A DNA stretch of 22,336 nt from a virus. The first letter of the stretch is position 1. The number at the start of each line of letters is the position of its first letter. The translations under genes and the position numbers were made by a program. Positions 1 to 8,700 of this stretch are shown piece after piece. A model generated the notes under the pieces. It was not told where the DNA came from, did no database searches, and saw only the letters and a list, made by a program, of their open reading frames with translations. The stretch spans positions 1 to 22,336 of the IMG/VR virus record IMGVR_UViG_3300027971_000243. One strand, written 5' to 3'.

Positions 1-29
1 AAATTTGATAGGAATTAATCAATCTTAAA

Positions 30-884
30 TCAGACATTTTCTCCTCCTGACAACTCATCAATCAACTTGATGTATAACATGTATTCTGCTACGACAGAAT
101 CATCAACCTTCTTAACCTCATTTAATAAGCCAGACTTCACTTCATTCAGCTTATCAGAGAGATATTTTTCTTCTTTTTTGTTATCGACATAAGACTCAAT
201 TGAATTCAAAAGTTTTCCCTTGATCTCATTGAGTTTTAATGTAATCGTTTTTTCATCATCGCTTGCTGCAGAGAAAGCGTAAGCCTTGATGAGAGACTTT
301 TGCTCCGTGGTCAAGGTGTCATCATACTTTTCGCCGAGCTTCTTCATCATAATCTTCATGAGAAGGCGATTCGATCCAGCAGTTCCCTCTGTAGTAATCT
401 GCTCATTAGATTCCGTCTTTGGAGTAACCAACCAACGAACTACTTGGTCCTCATACTCAGCCATCTTTGAAAGATCTGCGGACTTTAATCTCCAACTGTT
501 CAATAAATTTTGAACTGTAGCAAATGTCCTGTACTCAGATATTTGTTGATCATAAAAATGATCATCATTTAATTGGTGATTGATTGATCTTATCAATAAT
601 GATTTTTCTCTATCAAGAGAATCTACGTCATGAGATCTTGCTGCAACTTTCGCTTCACCTAAAATTGATGATGCGACTGATTCAGCACTGACTGTCGTCT
701 TCATTATTGAATTAATAAGACGAAACTCCTTATAGAGCTCAGTACCAGGCTTAAAGTGCGTCTTGATTATCTTTAAGGCACGAGAAGATTTTCGCTTATC
801 ATCATCTACTAGTGCCTGAGAAATTGTGTGAATGAGGAACTCGTATAATAGTCCTGTATTTCTTTTTTTGTTATGAGCCGACAT
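30..884 (-). CDS. Conserved phage protein encoded next to the portal, 284 aa
   Basis: Function is not established. The protein is soluble-looking, with no membrane segment or signal peptide, and appears mostly alpha-helical. The N-terminus (HNKKRNTGLLYEFLI, residues 4-18) and the stretch around residues 90-135 (LDREKSLLIRSINHQLND, then a TVQNLLNSWR segment) resemble a family I remember from T4-like phages; I cannot check that recollection here. The C-terminal 80 residues are lysine/glutamate-rich and probably coiled coil. It lies 89 bases downstream of the portal gene, where T4 encodes prohead-core proteins (67, 68, 21). A role in prohead assembly is therefore plausible but inferred from position only. 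The ATG start has AAAGGA 10 bases upstream (895-900). No protease or scaffold motif is visible. Confidence 0.8.
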   Translation of the reverse strand: MSAHNKKRNTGLLYEFLIHTISQALVDDDKRKSSRALKIIKTHFKPGTELYKEFRLINSIMKTTVSAESVASSILGEAKVAARSHDVDSLDREKSLLIRSINHQLNDDHFYDQQISEYRTFATVQNLLNSWRLKSADLSKMAEYEDQVVRWLVTPKTESNEQITTEGTAGSNRLLMKIMMKKLGEKYDDTLTTEQKSLIKAYAFSAASDDEKTITLKLNEIKGKLLNSIESYVDNKKEEKYLSDKLNEVKSGLLNEVKKVDDSVVAEYMLYIKLIDELSGGENV

Positions 885-919
885 TTGGGTCAGATCCTTT
901 CAGGTTGCTTCCAGAAAAT

Positions 920-936
920 CCATCGATTATCGACGG
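920..936 (-). terminator. Weak hairpin between portal and next gene; possible terminator or mRNA structure
   Basis: In the sense of transcription (minus strand) this is CCGTCGA-TAA-TCGATGG, a 7-bp stem with one G-U pair and a 3-base loop. It is followed by ATTTTC. The U-run is short, so termination would be partial at best. An RNA processing or stability element is an alternative. It lies in the longest gene-free stretch of the window (885-973), which otherwise holds only the ribosome binding site of the downstream gene. Confidence 0.3.
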
Positions 937-973
937 ATGATAATAATGGCATAAATATCGAGTAATTTTAGAG

Positions 974-2896
974 TTATTCCTCGACATTGAGATCTATTTC
1001 CTCTTCACCTTCGGTCAACAGTCCCTCTGACTGTTTAACAATTCCTAAAGAATTTGACATCTTCTTTAAAGTAGACATCATATCAGGAGATAGCGGAGGC
1101 TGCGACATTTGTTTTCGATTAGTTGATTCGCCTAAAGGATTGCTAAAGAATTCTTCATCAAATGGTTTTGCTAAAACGTTTCTATGATCTAACGATCTTT
1201 CAAAATCTACAAACCCGTTTGTTTTTCTGTGTCTTGAACCTTTTCTTGTTCTCTTGCTCTTTTTTACAGGTAGGTCTTTTTCTTCAAGAGATGGTAAAAT
1301 CTCATCTTCATCAATATCACCAGACATTAAAAGCTTAGTGCCTGGTTTCGCATCATCCGCGGCGTTGTCTGAAGCAAATAGCCCAGTAGATTCTTCTTCT
1401 CCAGCTGCAGGCGCTTCTTCTGGCGGTGTTTCGGGAGAGGCCGGTGTTTCTTCGCCACCTTCATCTCCACCGCCAGCCTTGGCTCCTTCGATTCCTAAGT
1501 CAGTAATCTTCTCTTTCAAGCGTTGATCATTCATCTCATCGATCTCTTCATCGTTGAGACCCCAAATTTCACGTTGAACAAATCTACGACTACCCATTCC
1601 TTCAGGAAGCGCTGCACCAATTTCAAACTTTGATTTCCAAAGTTCTAATTTTTGTTGTTGTGCAATCGTTGAAGGATTTGACAATCTAAGAGTAAAGTTT
1701 TGAAGATCTTCACCGTCATATCCATGAGAATATAAATGAATGATTGCTAACTTGCTTAACTCTGCAATCAAAGTCTTTTGAATTACAGCGATCGTACGAG
1801 AGAATCGAATGTCCTCTTGCGCTAGCGTTGCCTTAGAAGAAAGCATTTCATCGTATCCAAGATATGCTCGTGGAACCTTTAATGCAGCAAATAACTTCTT
1901 CTGCATATACTGAACATCTTCTACAGACGCAGCATTTTGTCCGCCAGAAAGTGTATCAATCTTTGTTCCTGACTCACCGCCACGAACAGCAATAAAGTAA
2001 TCGTCCTCAACGCTCAAAGGATTATAACGAAGATCAACACGCCCCGTTGTACGATCTATAACCTGACTGGACCTAAGGTTTTTTCTTTGTTCCTCCACAT
2101 ACATTGGAACGTTTTCTGGAGGGATATTGGCTACGTCAATATAGAATACACGGCGCTCAGGGGCACGAACGATACGATACACCAACATCGCATCTTCTAG
2201 TAGAATTAATTGTCTCCAAATCCTACGAGCAGGCTCAATCAATGATGAACCATAAGGAAGAAACATGTCGTTTCCAAGAAGACGAAAATGGGTTACTTCC
2301 CAATTTTCCAGTGTTCTATTTCCCAATGTTGACCAACGATATCTAACAGCAAACGGATCTTCACGATCGTAGTTCTCTTCACGCTCAATCTCATTTACTG
2401 GGATTGGAAATGCATGAATGACTCCCTGCGTGGGAGAAACATCATTATAAAGAAAGAAATCTCCGTACTTAACCAAGTTTCTTGCCCAAGAACGAAGATT
2501 AAACTCTACGTTGATGATGTTATAAAAAAGATCCTCTAAAATGTCCCTGATCTTTTCATCATCAGAATAAACGTGAAGAACTCTTCCCTTGTCATCCTGT
2601 GCGACTGTCTCATCTGCATAGATGTCCATTGCAGCTGCAATTTCGGCAGTGTACTCCATCTCTTGAAAATCTTGATACCTCATCAGTCGTTCTGATAAGT
2701 TATAAGAATTTGCAGTGATTACAGAGTATGTAGGTGATGTAGAACGTTGAAATAACAGAGCGCCTGATGACTTTACCTTGTCAGCAACTGCAACCGTTGT
2801 ATCAAACGTTTTTACCTTACGTTTAACGACAGGCCCGCTTTTAAAAAGTCGAGACAATCGTTGAAATAGGTTCTTGTTCCTATCGTCTTTGGACAC
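974..2896 (-). CDS. Portal protein, T4 gp20-like
   Basis: Dodecameric portal at the head vertex, the DNA channel and docking site of the terminase. The match is to the T4 gp20 family across residues 60-470: YNLSERLMRYQDFQEME near 65-81, the IAAAMDIYADE helix at 86-96, VPRAYLGYDEMLSSKATLAQEDIRF at 341-365, and the GMGSRRFVQREIWGLNDEEI region at 433-452. It is 640 residues long, against about 524 for T4 gp20. The excess is a C-terminal tail from about 475: a Gly/Glu/Pro/Ala-rich stretch, then a basic patch (KKSKRTRKGSRHRK, 545-558), then an acidic end. It starts with GTG; AGAAGG lies 6 bases upstream, which supports that start. Its neighbours are an acidic small protein and terminase upstream. 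Confidence 0.95.
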   Translation of the reverse strand: MSKDDRNKNLFQRLSRLFKSGPVVKRKVKTFDTTVAVADKVKSSGALLFQRSTSPTYSVITANSYNLSERLMRYQDFQEMEYTAEIAAAMDIYADETVAQDDKGRVLHVYSDDEKIRDILEDLFYNIINVEFNLRSWARNLVKYGDFFLYNDVSPTQGVIHAFPIPVNEIEREENYDREDPFAVRYRWSTLGNRTLENWEVTHFRLLGNDMFLPYGSSLIEPARRIWRQLILLEDAMLVYRIVRAPERRVFYIDVANIPPENVPMYVEEQRKNLRSSQVIDRTTGRVDLRYNPLSVEDDYFIAVRGGESGTKIDTLSGGQNAASVEDVQYMQKKLFAALKVPRAYLGYDEMLSSKATLAQEDIRFSRTIAVIQKTLIAELSKLAIIHLYSHGYDGEDLQNFTLRLSNPSTIAQQQKLELWKSKFEIGAALPEGMGSRRFVQREIWGLNDEEIDEMNDQRLKEKITDLGIEGAKAGGGDEGGEETPASPETPPEEAPAAGEEESTGLFASDNAADDAKPGTKLLMSGDIDEDEILPSLEEKDLPVKKSKRTRKGSRHRKTNGFVDFERSLDHRNVLAKPFDEEFFSNPLGESTNRKQMSQPPLSPDMMSTLKKMSNSLGIVKQSEGLLTEGEEEIDLNVEE

Positions 2897-2902
2897 TTTA
2901 TG

Positions 2903-2908
2903 CCTTCT
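2903..2908 (-). promoter_or_regulatory. Ribosome binding site deciding the GTG start of the portal gene
   Basis: On the minus strand this reads AGAAGG, 6 bases before the GTG at 2896-2894. No in-frame ATG lies near, so this strong site supports GTG as the real start. Confidence 0.7.
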
Positions 2909-2960
2909 TTAATCCCTAACCACAGATATTATAAACTTAAAATAACGATTTGATTAACTG

Positions 2961-3326
2961 TCAATCAATTTCAAGCTCATCTTCATCAGACTCTAAATCT
3001 TCTTCAGAAGGAACTTCCTCATCAGAAAGTTCCAATTCTTCTTCTTCTGAAGATTCAAATTCTTCGGCAGGCTCATCTTCTAACTTAGAAACATAATTTA
3101 ACGGTTCACTCAACATATTTTCCAACATTTCATGAACGTGATTAAGATGAGGAGACAGTGCGTTAACAGCAGCATGAGGAGCTTCCTTTTCAAAGGAATT
3201 AATTTCCTCGTATAGATCCACAACAAGACCATAAAGCTTTTTTGCTTCACCAGTGTTCAAACCTTCATAAATGAGATTTGCGTCTTTGTTAATCGACTCT
3301 TGTAATTTCTTAAGATTAATCTTCAT
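2961..3326 (-). CDS. Small protein with extremely acidic C-terminus, 121 aa
   Basis: No recognised family. The N-terminal 85 residues look helical (MKINLKKLQESINKD at the start, then a second helical stretch with HVHEMLENML). The last 35-40 residues consist almost only of Glu, Asp, Ser and Leu. It lies between terminase and portal, with 25 bases to the terminase start on one side and 64 bases to the portal start on the other. T4 encodes a small, strongly acidic prohead core protein (gp67) beside its portal gene. A similar core or packaging-accessory role is possible here, but only composition and location support it. Two ATGs are available at the start. The second (3326) is chosen because GAGG lies 7 bases before it and only 1 base before the first (3332). 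Confidence 0.75.
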   Translation of the reverse strand: MKINLKKLQESINKDANLIYEGLNTGEAKKLYGLVVDLYEEINSFEKEAPHAAVNALSPHLNHVHEMLENMLSEPLNYVSKLEDEPAEEFESSEEEELELSDEEVPSEEDLESDEDELEID

Positions 3327-3333
3327 TTCCATA

Positions 3334-3337
3334 CCTC
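3334..3337 (-). promoter_or_regulatory. Ribosome binding site deciding the start of the acidic small protein
   Basis: GAGG on the minus strand lies 1 base before the ATG at 3332 and 7 bases before the ATG at 3326. The second spacing is the functional one, so the protein probably begins MKINLKK rather than MEMKINLKK. Confidence 0.6.
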
Positions 3338-3357
3338 ACATTGCTATATCTATACAC

Positions 3358-4992
3358 TCACTTGTACAACCAAGATAAATCATCCATTCCATGATCTGTT
3401 TTAGGATCAAGATGCTTAACTTGAGAAGCTTCCCTGAGTTTATAAACATTCGCCTGATTTATTTGATGTTGGCCCTTCGCATTGGCGCCTAATGCATAAG
3501 TTGGATTATTCGGTATTGACCTTGCGTCGATGCTACTAACACCAGTGGCTTTTAACATTGCCATAGCCATGGCATAACCAGCATCATTTGTACCGGTGCC
3601 GCCTTCAGTCAACCACGTACCAATTGCAAGGCTCATGATCAAATCGTCATGACTATCTTTTGATGCCATTGGTTTATTACCGTTCCAAATAAAGGCCTGG
3701 AGTTGATCATAAAGCCTTTGAGAATAACACTTCAAAGTCTTATTACGGATTAATTCCTCTAATTTTGTAAGAATTTGTACTCGCGTCTTTTGGTTCGTAG
3801 GAAACCCGGGCAATTCATCTTGGTTAAGGGGAGTGTAGTTTAAAGCATCTCCTCGATGATTGTGATAGTATATTCTCGGATATCCTGTGTCCCTCAACTT
3901 AACATTGACGAAATATCCGAATGTGTTATTCTCGGGACACAACAAGGCATTGTTATATTTCTTTCCCCACTCGGCAAGAACATCAGCAAACTTTTCAGGT
4001 GGAATCTTACCCATGTATTCTGCAACAACTTCACAAGTCTTTTGATCAAGAACGTGAAACGAAGAATAATCTGCAGCATCTCCGCGGGCAACGTCTGCAG
4101 AGATAACATAGCTCTTTTCGAGGATGGGCTGTTCCCAAACCCAAATGTTTCTATCAAATCCAGTCTTCTCCAACGGTGGACGAATCATAGAACGAAGATC
4201 TTCTAAGTCTTCTGATTGCAGGAATGTGTCACCTGATGTGATGAAGTCACAAAGATACTCTTGACTAACTTTTCTCTTTGGAAGATTACGAGTCTCTTTA
4301 ATAAACCAAGCTTCATCATGCTCAGGATGGACAGTCCACGGTAACCTTATCGGATTAAATTCATTTGTTCCTGCTTCTGCTTCCACCCATAACCGATAAT
4401 ACAGACCACCAACACCATTAGGTGATGAAATAAGAATTGCATTACCACCTGTTGTCAACGTAGGATACAAACCTGTCCAGATCGTATCAAAGTCTCTAAT
4501 GAATGCACACTCGTCAACGATCAATAGAGATAGAGATTCAGAACGACCGGCATCTTCAGATGTAGGAACTGCTTTGACTTGGGAACCATTACTAAAAGAT
4601 ATTTGTTGTTTTGAAGGTTCAAACTTCGGCATCAACAACCAAGTTGGAAGCGATTGTAGCATGACATGAACTTTTTTGATGAAGTTCTGTGCAGTAGCTA
4701 GTTTCGTTGCGATGACGAGGACATTCTTGTCTTTATAGAATATCGCTAACCAAGTTGCATATGCAGCTGAAATCGTAGATAAACCAAGCTGACGAGATTT
4801 TAGAACGATGTTAAAACGATTGTTTTGAAAATCATTTAAGCAATCTTCCTGAAAATCATAAAGATCAAAAGGAATTGTTCCTTTCAACGGATGCTGGATC
4901 TTGGCATATTTTCTGATAAAATACGCTGGGTCTTTACCACAACGTATTATCTCATTAACTTGTTGCTGTTTTGTCAGCAGTTTTTCTTGCAT
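3358..4992 (-). CDS. Terminase large subunit, T4 gp17-like
   Basis: DNA-packaging motor ATPase and headful/end-cutting nuclease that docks on the portal. N-terminal ATPase: Walker A loop K65-S-R-Q-L-G-L-S-T73, Walker B LLIVDE at 156-161, and the SSPNG coupling motif at 189-193. C-terminal RNase H-fold nuclease: D300 in SADVARGD, E354 in LLCPENN, and the D449/D450 pair in DSHDDLIMSLA. At 544 residues it is somewhat shorter than T4 gp17 (610). In T4 the loop reads SRQLGKTT, with lysine near its end. Here that position is Leu and a lysine stands just before the loop instead, as in the deviant Walker A of lambda-type terminases. It starts 4 bases after the stop of the upstream gene. No small-terminase gene is recognisable beside it. 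Confidence 0.96.
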   Translation of the reverse strand: MQEKLLTKQQQVNEIIRCGKDPAYFIRKYAKIQHPLKGTIPFDLYDFQEDCLNDFQNNRFNIVLKSRQLGLSTISAAYATWLAIFYKDKNVLVIATKLATAQNFIKKVHVMLQSLPTWLLMPKFEPSKQQISFSNGSQVKAVPTSEDAGRSESLSLLIVDECAFIRDFDTIWTGLYPTLTTGGNAILISSPNGVGGLYYRLWVEAEAGTNEFNPIRLPWTVHPEHDEAWFIKETRNLPKRKVSQEYLCDFITSGDTFLQSEDLEDLRSMIRPPLEKTGFDRNIWVWEQPILEKSYVISADVARGDAADYSSFHVLDQKTCEVVAEYMGKIPPEKFADVLAEWGKKYNNALLCPENNTFGYFVNVKLRDTGYPRIYYHNHRGDALNYTPLNQDELPGFPTNQKTRVQILTKLEELIRNKTLKCYSQRLYDQLQAFIWNGNKPMASKDSHDDLIMSLAIGTWLTEGGTGTNDAGYAMAMAMLKATGVSSIDARSIPNNPTYALGANAKGQHQINQANVYKLREASQVKHLDPKTDHGMDDLSWLYK

Positions 4993-4996
4993 CCGT

Positions 4997-5377
4997 TCAA
5001 CCTATCTCAAACATGACTTGCTTACGATAAAGCGCAGTTCTTTTTGGATTGTGTACTCCAAATCCCACTATTTCGACCGAATCTCCAGAACTAACTTCTT
5101 TCGTTTTCAATGCTTTTGAAGTTAAATCCTTATAAGACTTTTTGACGGCATCAATGACTGATTTAATGTTGCCAAGTGATAATTCTTCTTCTCGAATTTT
5201 CACCTGTAACATTTGTCTTTCTGATGCAAAATTAACAACAGTTTGATAGGTGACTGAAAGCATGTCTGGTCCTACCAACTTCATTTTAATAGAAAATGAA
5301 TTTACGATTGGAGATGATGATCTCCCCCATGTTGTATCAATGGCTTGGCCTAAAGCGTTGTAATCTAATTCTGACAT
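4997..5377 (-). CDS. Unknown small protein upstream of terminase, 126 aa
   Basis: I do not recognise this protein. It has alternating beta-like stretches (IVNSFSIKMKLVGPDML, then SVTYQTVVNF), a helix (IKSVIDAVKKSYKDL) and a C-terminal beta stretch ending in a basic FGVHNPKRTALYRKQVMFEIG-type segment. No Cys cluster, membrane helix or catalytic motif is seen. It is the gene immediately before terminase (4-base gap), so a head or packaging role is possible; as a small-terminase candidate it lacks an evident helix-turn-helix. Two starts are possible. A TTG at 5386 lies 4 bases after GAGG, and an ATG at 5377 lies 13 bases after it. The ATG is given here, and the TTG would add three residues. Confidence 0.7.
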   Translation of the reverse strand: MSELDYNALGQAIDTTWGRSSSPIVNSFSIKMKLVGPDMLSVTYQTVVNFASERQMLQVKIREEELSLGNIKSVIDAVKKSYKDLTSKALKTKEVSSGDSVEIVGFGVHNPKRTALYRKQVMFEIG

Positions 5378-5416
5378 ATCAGACAATAATCCTCAGTATC
5401 TAAATATTGAGATAAA

Positions 5417-5716
5417 CTAAAACAGCATATTTACCGTAATCTTTTTTCTTCCACCAAGCTTTTCTTGAACCTGCTCTTTTGTTGGACGCCATCCTTCTTT
5501 CCAAAAGGGGAATCTTGGTCTAGCCCAAAAAGTCTCACAGCTTTCGCAACATTCAAACTCCCGATATGATTTTTCATCATCAACAGTTCTCATCAAATAA
5601 TCGCAAACTGGACATGAAAGAGGGACTATTTGTCTCTCTTCAACGGGCTTAATCACATAGAAACCTTCACATTCTTTTATCAATCTATCATTCAAATACG
5701 GTTTCCATTCGTTCAT
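5417..5716 (-). CDS. Zinc-ribbon protein, 99 aa
   Basis: A C-P-V-C pair at residues 35-38 and C-C-E-S-C at 56-60 form a four-cysteine zinc ribbon. The second pair is followed by an aromatic/basic stretch (FWARPRFPFWKEGW) suited to nucleic acid or protein contact. Partner and role are unknown; transcription, recombination or packaging are all possible for phage zinc ribbons. The start ATG overlaps the stop codon of the SbcD-SbcC fusion gene (ATGA), which points to translational coupling and to a role tied to that protein or at least matched expression. The upstream ribosome binding site is weak, consistent with coupling. Confidence 0.78.
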   Translation of the reverse strand: MNEWKPYLNDRLIKECEGFYVIKPVEERQIVPLSCPVCDYLMRTVDDEKSYREFECCESCETFWARPRFPFWKEGWRPTKEQVQEKLGGRKKITVNMLF

Positions 5717-8700
5717 ACAAGCACCATCTTTGAATCCTTTTCGTTCTTTGTGATCTCTAAAATATGATCAGCAACGTCTTTAATTCCATCAACATGAGTA
5801 ATGACCAAAATTAATCTAAAAAACTTCTTAAGGCTTGTCAATAGTCTATTGCAAGATTCTACCCCAGCATCATCTAGTGTTCCAAATCCTTCATCAATGA
5901 TAAACATATCTGATTTTGACATTGAAGAAACATTGACTAATGCAACTCTTAATGCAATAGAAGCAATGGTCTTCTCCATTCCAGAACACAGCTCAATGAT
6001 TCTCCTAGAATCTCCATAATTTATGTAGATCTCAGACGCGTCTGATTCATCATCATTTTCCATTTCAACAGAGAAATCAACAATTCCGTGTAAAATCTTG
6101 GATATCTCTGCATTGATCACAGGAAGCTGTGAACGAGTGATGATCAATGGAATTCCTTTCTTTGAAAAAGCTCCTGAGATGATCTCGTATGTCTTCATCG
6201 TCCTGAGTAGCTTGTCCCTTGATTCTTTCTCTGCATCGAGTTTCTCAAGCTCAGACATCAATCGACCACGTTGCGTAGCCAACATCATCCTTGCATCATC
6301 CCGCTCTTTGATTGACCTAGACAATGTTTCTATTTTTGATCTAAGAGAAACAACCTCTGAATTTTCATCATTTTTTAATGCCTCTTGTAGGTCAATTAAC
6401 TTAAGCTCTGCATCATTTAGATTTGCAGTCAGCGTTTCACAATTTGAACGAATCTTCTCAATCTCTGTCTCTTTACGAGATATTTCAAGGTTCAATTTTG
6501 AAGACAACATCGTTGCCTTCTCTAACTTTGAGATCTTTGAAACCAAAGATTCTTTCTCAAGTTTGCTCAATGCATCGTTAAGGTCATTTAACTTCTTTAA
6601 AGTTGCCGAAGCCTTCTCGTTCTGTGTAACAATCTTGTCCTTATTCTGATGAGCATCCTTAATAAACTTACAAGTAGGATAGTCGTCTCCGCAGGGAACT
6701 TCATCTAGAATTTTTAACGATTTTTGTTGGATCTTTAACAACGTTGACTCTTTGTCATGAAGATGTTGCAATTCAAGAATTGACTTCTCTAATGAATCAA
6801 TCGCAGATAACTTCTTCTTCAAACTGTCAATGTCATCAGAAGCTTCAACTTCCTCAACAATCTTTAGTTTATCTTTTAAAACGATGATCTCATCTTTAAT
6901 AGTGTCAATCTTTGAACATGAATCATTGCATATCGTCTTTAGGCTCTTAACTTTTTGCTCGTGAAGCTGAACATCAATTACAGTCACAGGCTTATGACCC
7001 TTATGAGATGCCAACTCTGTTCTCAATCCAGAGACTTCATTTTGAGCATCCTGGGAAGACGATACCAGTTCATCGATCTTTTCGGATAAATCTAGGATCG
7101 TCTTGCCATGATTTAACTGAAGTTCATCCCAATTTCTATCGGGAAAGTTTTTCAGTTGCGCCTTAAATCCATTGAGATCCTTTGAAGACATGTCATACAT
7201 CTTGTCGAAGATGTCTAGACCTAAGAACCTGGATAACGTTGCTCTTCTTCTAGTTGATCCTTGGTAAATAAATGCATTGATGTCACCCTGCGCAGACAAA
7301 GCGGTCAATGAAAAATCTTCGCTAGTACCAATGAGGTTTCTTATTGCCTTCTCTGTTCCAGTACGAAGATCATCACATAGGTCGTCAACCTCACCGTCAT
7401 CCCTCATCCTATAGAAGTTGAGAGATGTTGATGCAGTTGTCACACCTTTTTTTGTAATTGATTTTGTTGTCTGTCTCTCAGTAATATAAACTTTGCTGTT
7501 GTGATCAAAAATTGCCCGAGCATAACAATAAGGTTTTCTGATGTTACAAACATGCAGGTTCTTTAGCGACCCTCTGTCAGTTGTGTTAAACAATGAATAC
7601 ATCATCGTACCAACAATCGAAGATTTTCCAGTACGATTTGGTCCAAAGATTCCAACGATTCCATTCAGCTTGGTGAAATCAATCTCATTCTCTTCACCAT
7701 ACGCAAAAGTATTGTCCCACTTCAAATGTCTTAAAGACCACTTAGAACCCTTAACATAATCATCAGTTGATGCAACAGCAGACATATACTTTTTGATCTG
7801 ACTGGACATCGAGTCCCAATCAACATCGGTGTTACCATTCTCTTTACAATATGTCTGAATCAGACCCATGATGACATCAGGAGACGTTAGATCAGATTTT
7901 GCTATTGTTGTCGATCCAGTCTTGATTGTCTCATTAGATGCTCGATACTCTGATTTGAAGGTAACCTCTGTTGCTGCATAGGTCGTCTTTAAGGTCTCGT
8001 TCAAAAAGCTTACATCGTCCTGGCTCAATTCCATCTGGGACTTGATCCTGAACCTAGATTGCTTAGGGTACTTAGTGACTTCTTTTAGAAAGTCCTTTTG
8101 TGAACCGCCCCACTGGATCGTCACATACGGTTTTGAATTTGGTAGCTTCTTGAACTTGACATCCCAATCATTCTCATCATTGATATCCCACAAAAAGTAA
8201 CCGTGATCCAACTCCTCGGCATAATTTTGTTGTATTGGGGTTCCTGGAAAACCTATCCACGGCTTCTTTTCGCCGCCAGATGTTTCTCTATATCCGAGAT
8301 ATTGCGTCTGGTGAATGTCACCGAGAAACACATAAGGATAATCCTTAAAAAATTCAACCTTCAATTGTGCTTCGTCAAGTTCCCATCCAGATTCAGTGAC
8401 TGCGCCATGAACTGGGCCATGGTAACATGCGATGTTGATCTTACCAGGCTCCGGCTTCACGTCTTTCCACCCCTCTTCATCAAAGAGAGAATAGACGCAC
8501 CAATTGAATCCAGGATGAAACTCATATACCCCGCTCTTCTTATAGAGATGAACCTTGGGGTTATTTAAGGCTGATACGATCGGAGACACTGCATCTTGTC
8601 TGGACAGGTTTACCAGATTTCCATCATGATTACCGAGTGTGAGGTGAACTTGAGCCACCCCGGCCATTGATTCCAACCACCACGTAAGGAAATCAATATA

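Noticed and set aside
951-958. ATAAATAT resembling a T4 late promoter (TATAAATA)
   Set aside because: It reads on the plus strand, away from all genes, and is not an exact match. Scanning gene-free stretches on the minus strand by eye gave no TATAAATA, so late promoters cannot be called.
3894-4157. Second minus-strand frame inside the terminase gene
   Set aside because: It is an out-of-frame reading of a region that encodes the terminase nuclease domain in the main frame. It has no start signal and no independent evidence.
4997-5377. Calling the gene before terminase the small terminase subunit
   Set aside because: Position alone suggests it. I see no helix-turn-helix or oligomerisation coiled coil, and the predicted pattern is largely beta, so it is left as unknown.
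5391-5410. Possible hairpin CTCAATAT / ATACTGAG before the 126-residue gene
   Set aside because: The stem has an A-C mismatch in the RNA sense and is AU-rich. It overlaps the ribosome binding site but could easily be chance.
6098-6649. Plus-strand open frame of 183 codons and similar plus-strand frames (for example 8954-9385, 9521-9862, 8203-8568, 3856-4206)
   Set aside because: They lie entirely opposite strongly supported minus-strand genes, have compositions expected of antisense reading (for instance Ser/Phe-rich opposite a coiled coil), and show no ribosome binding site or recognisable domain.
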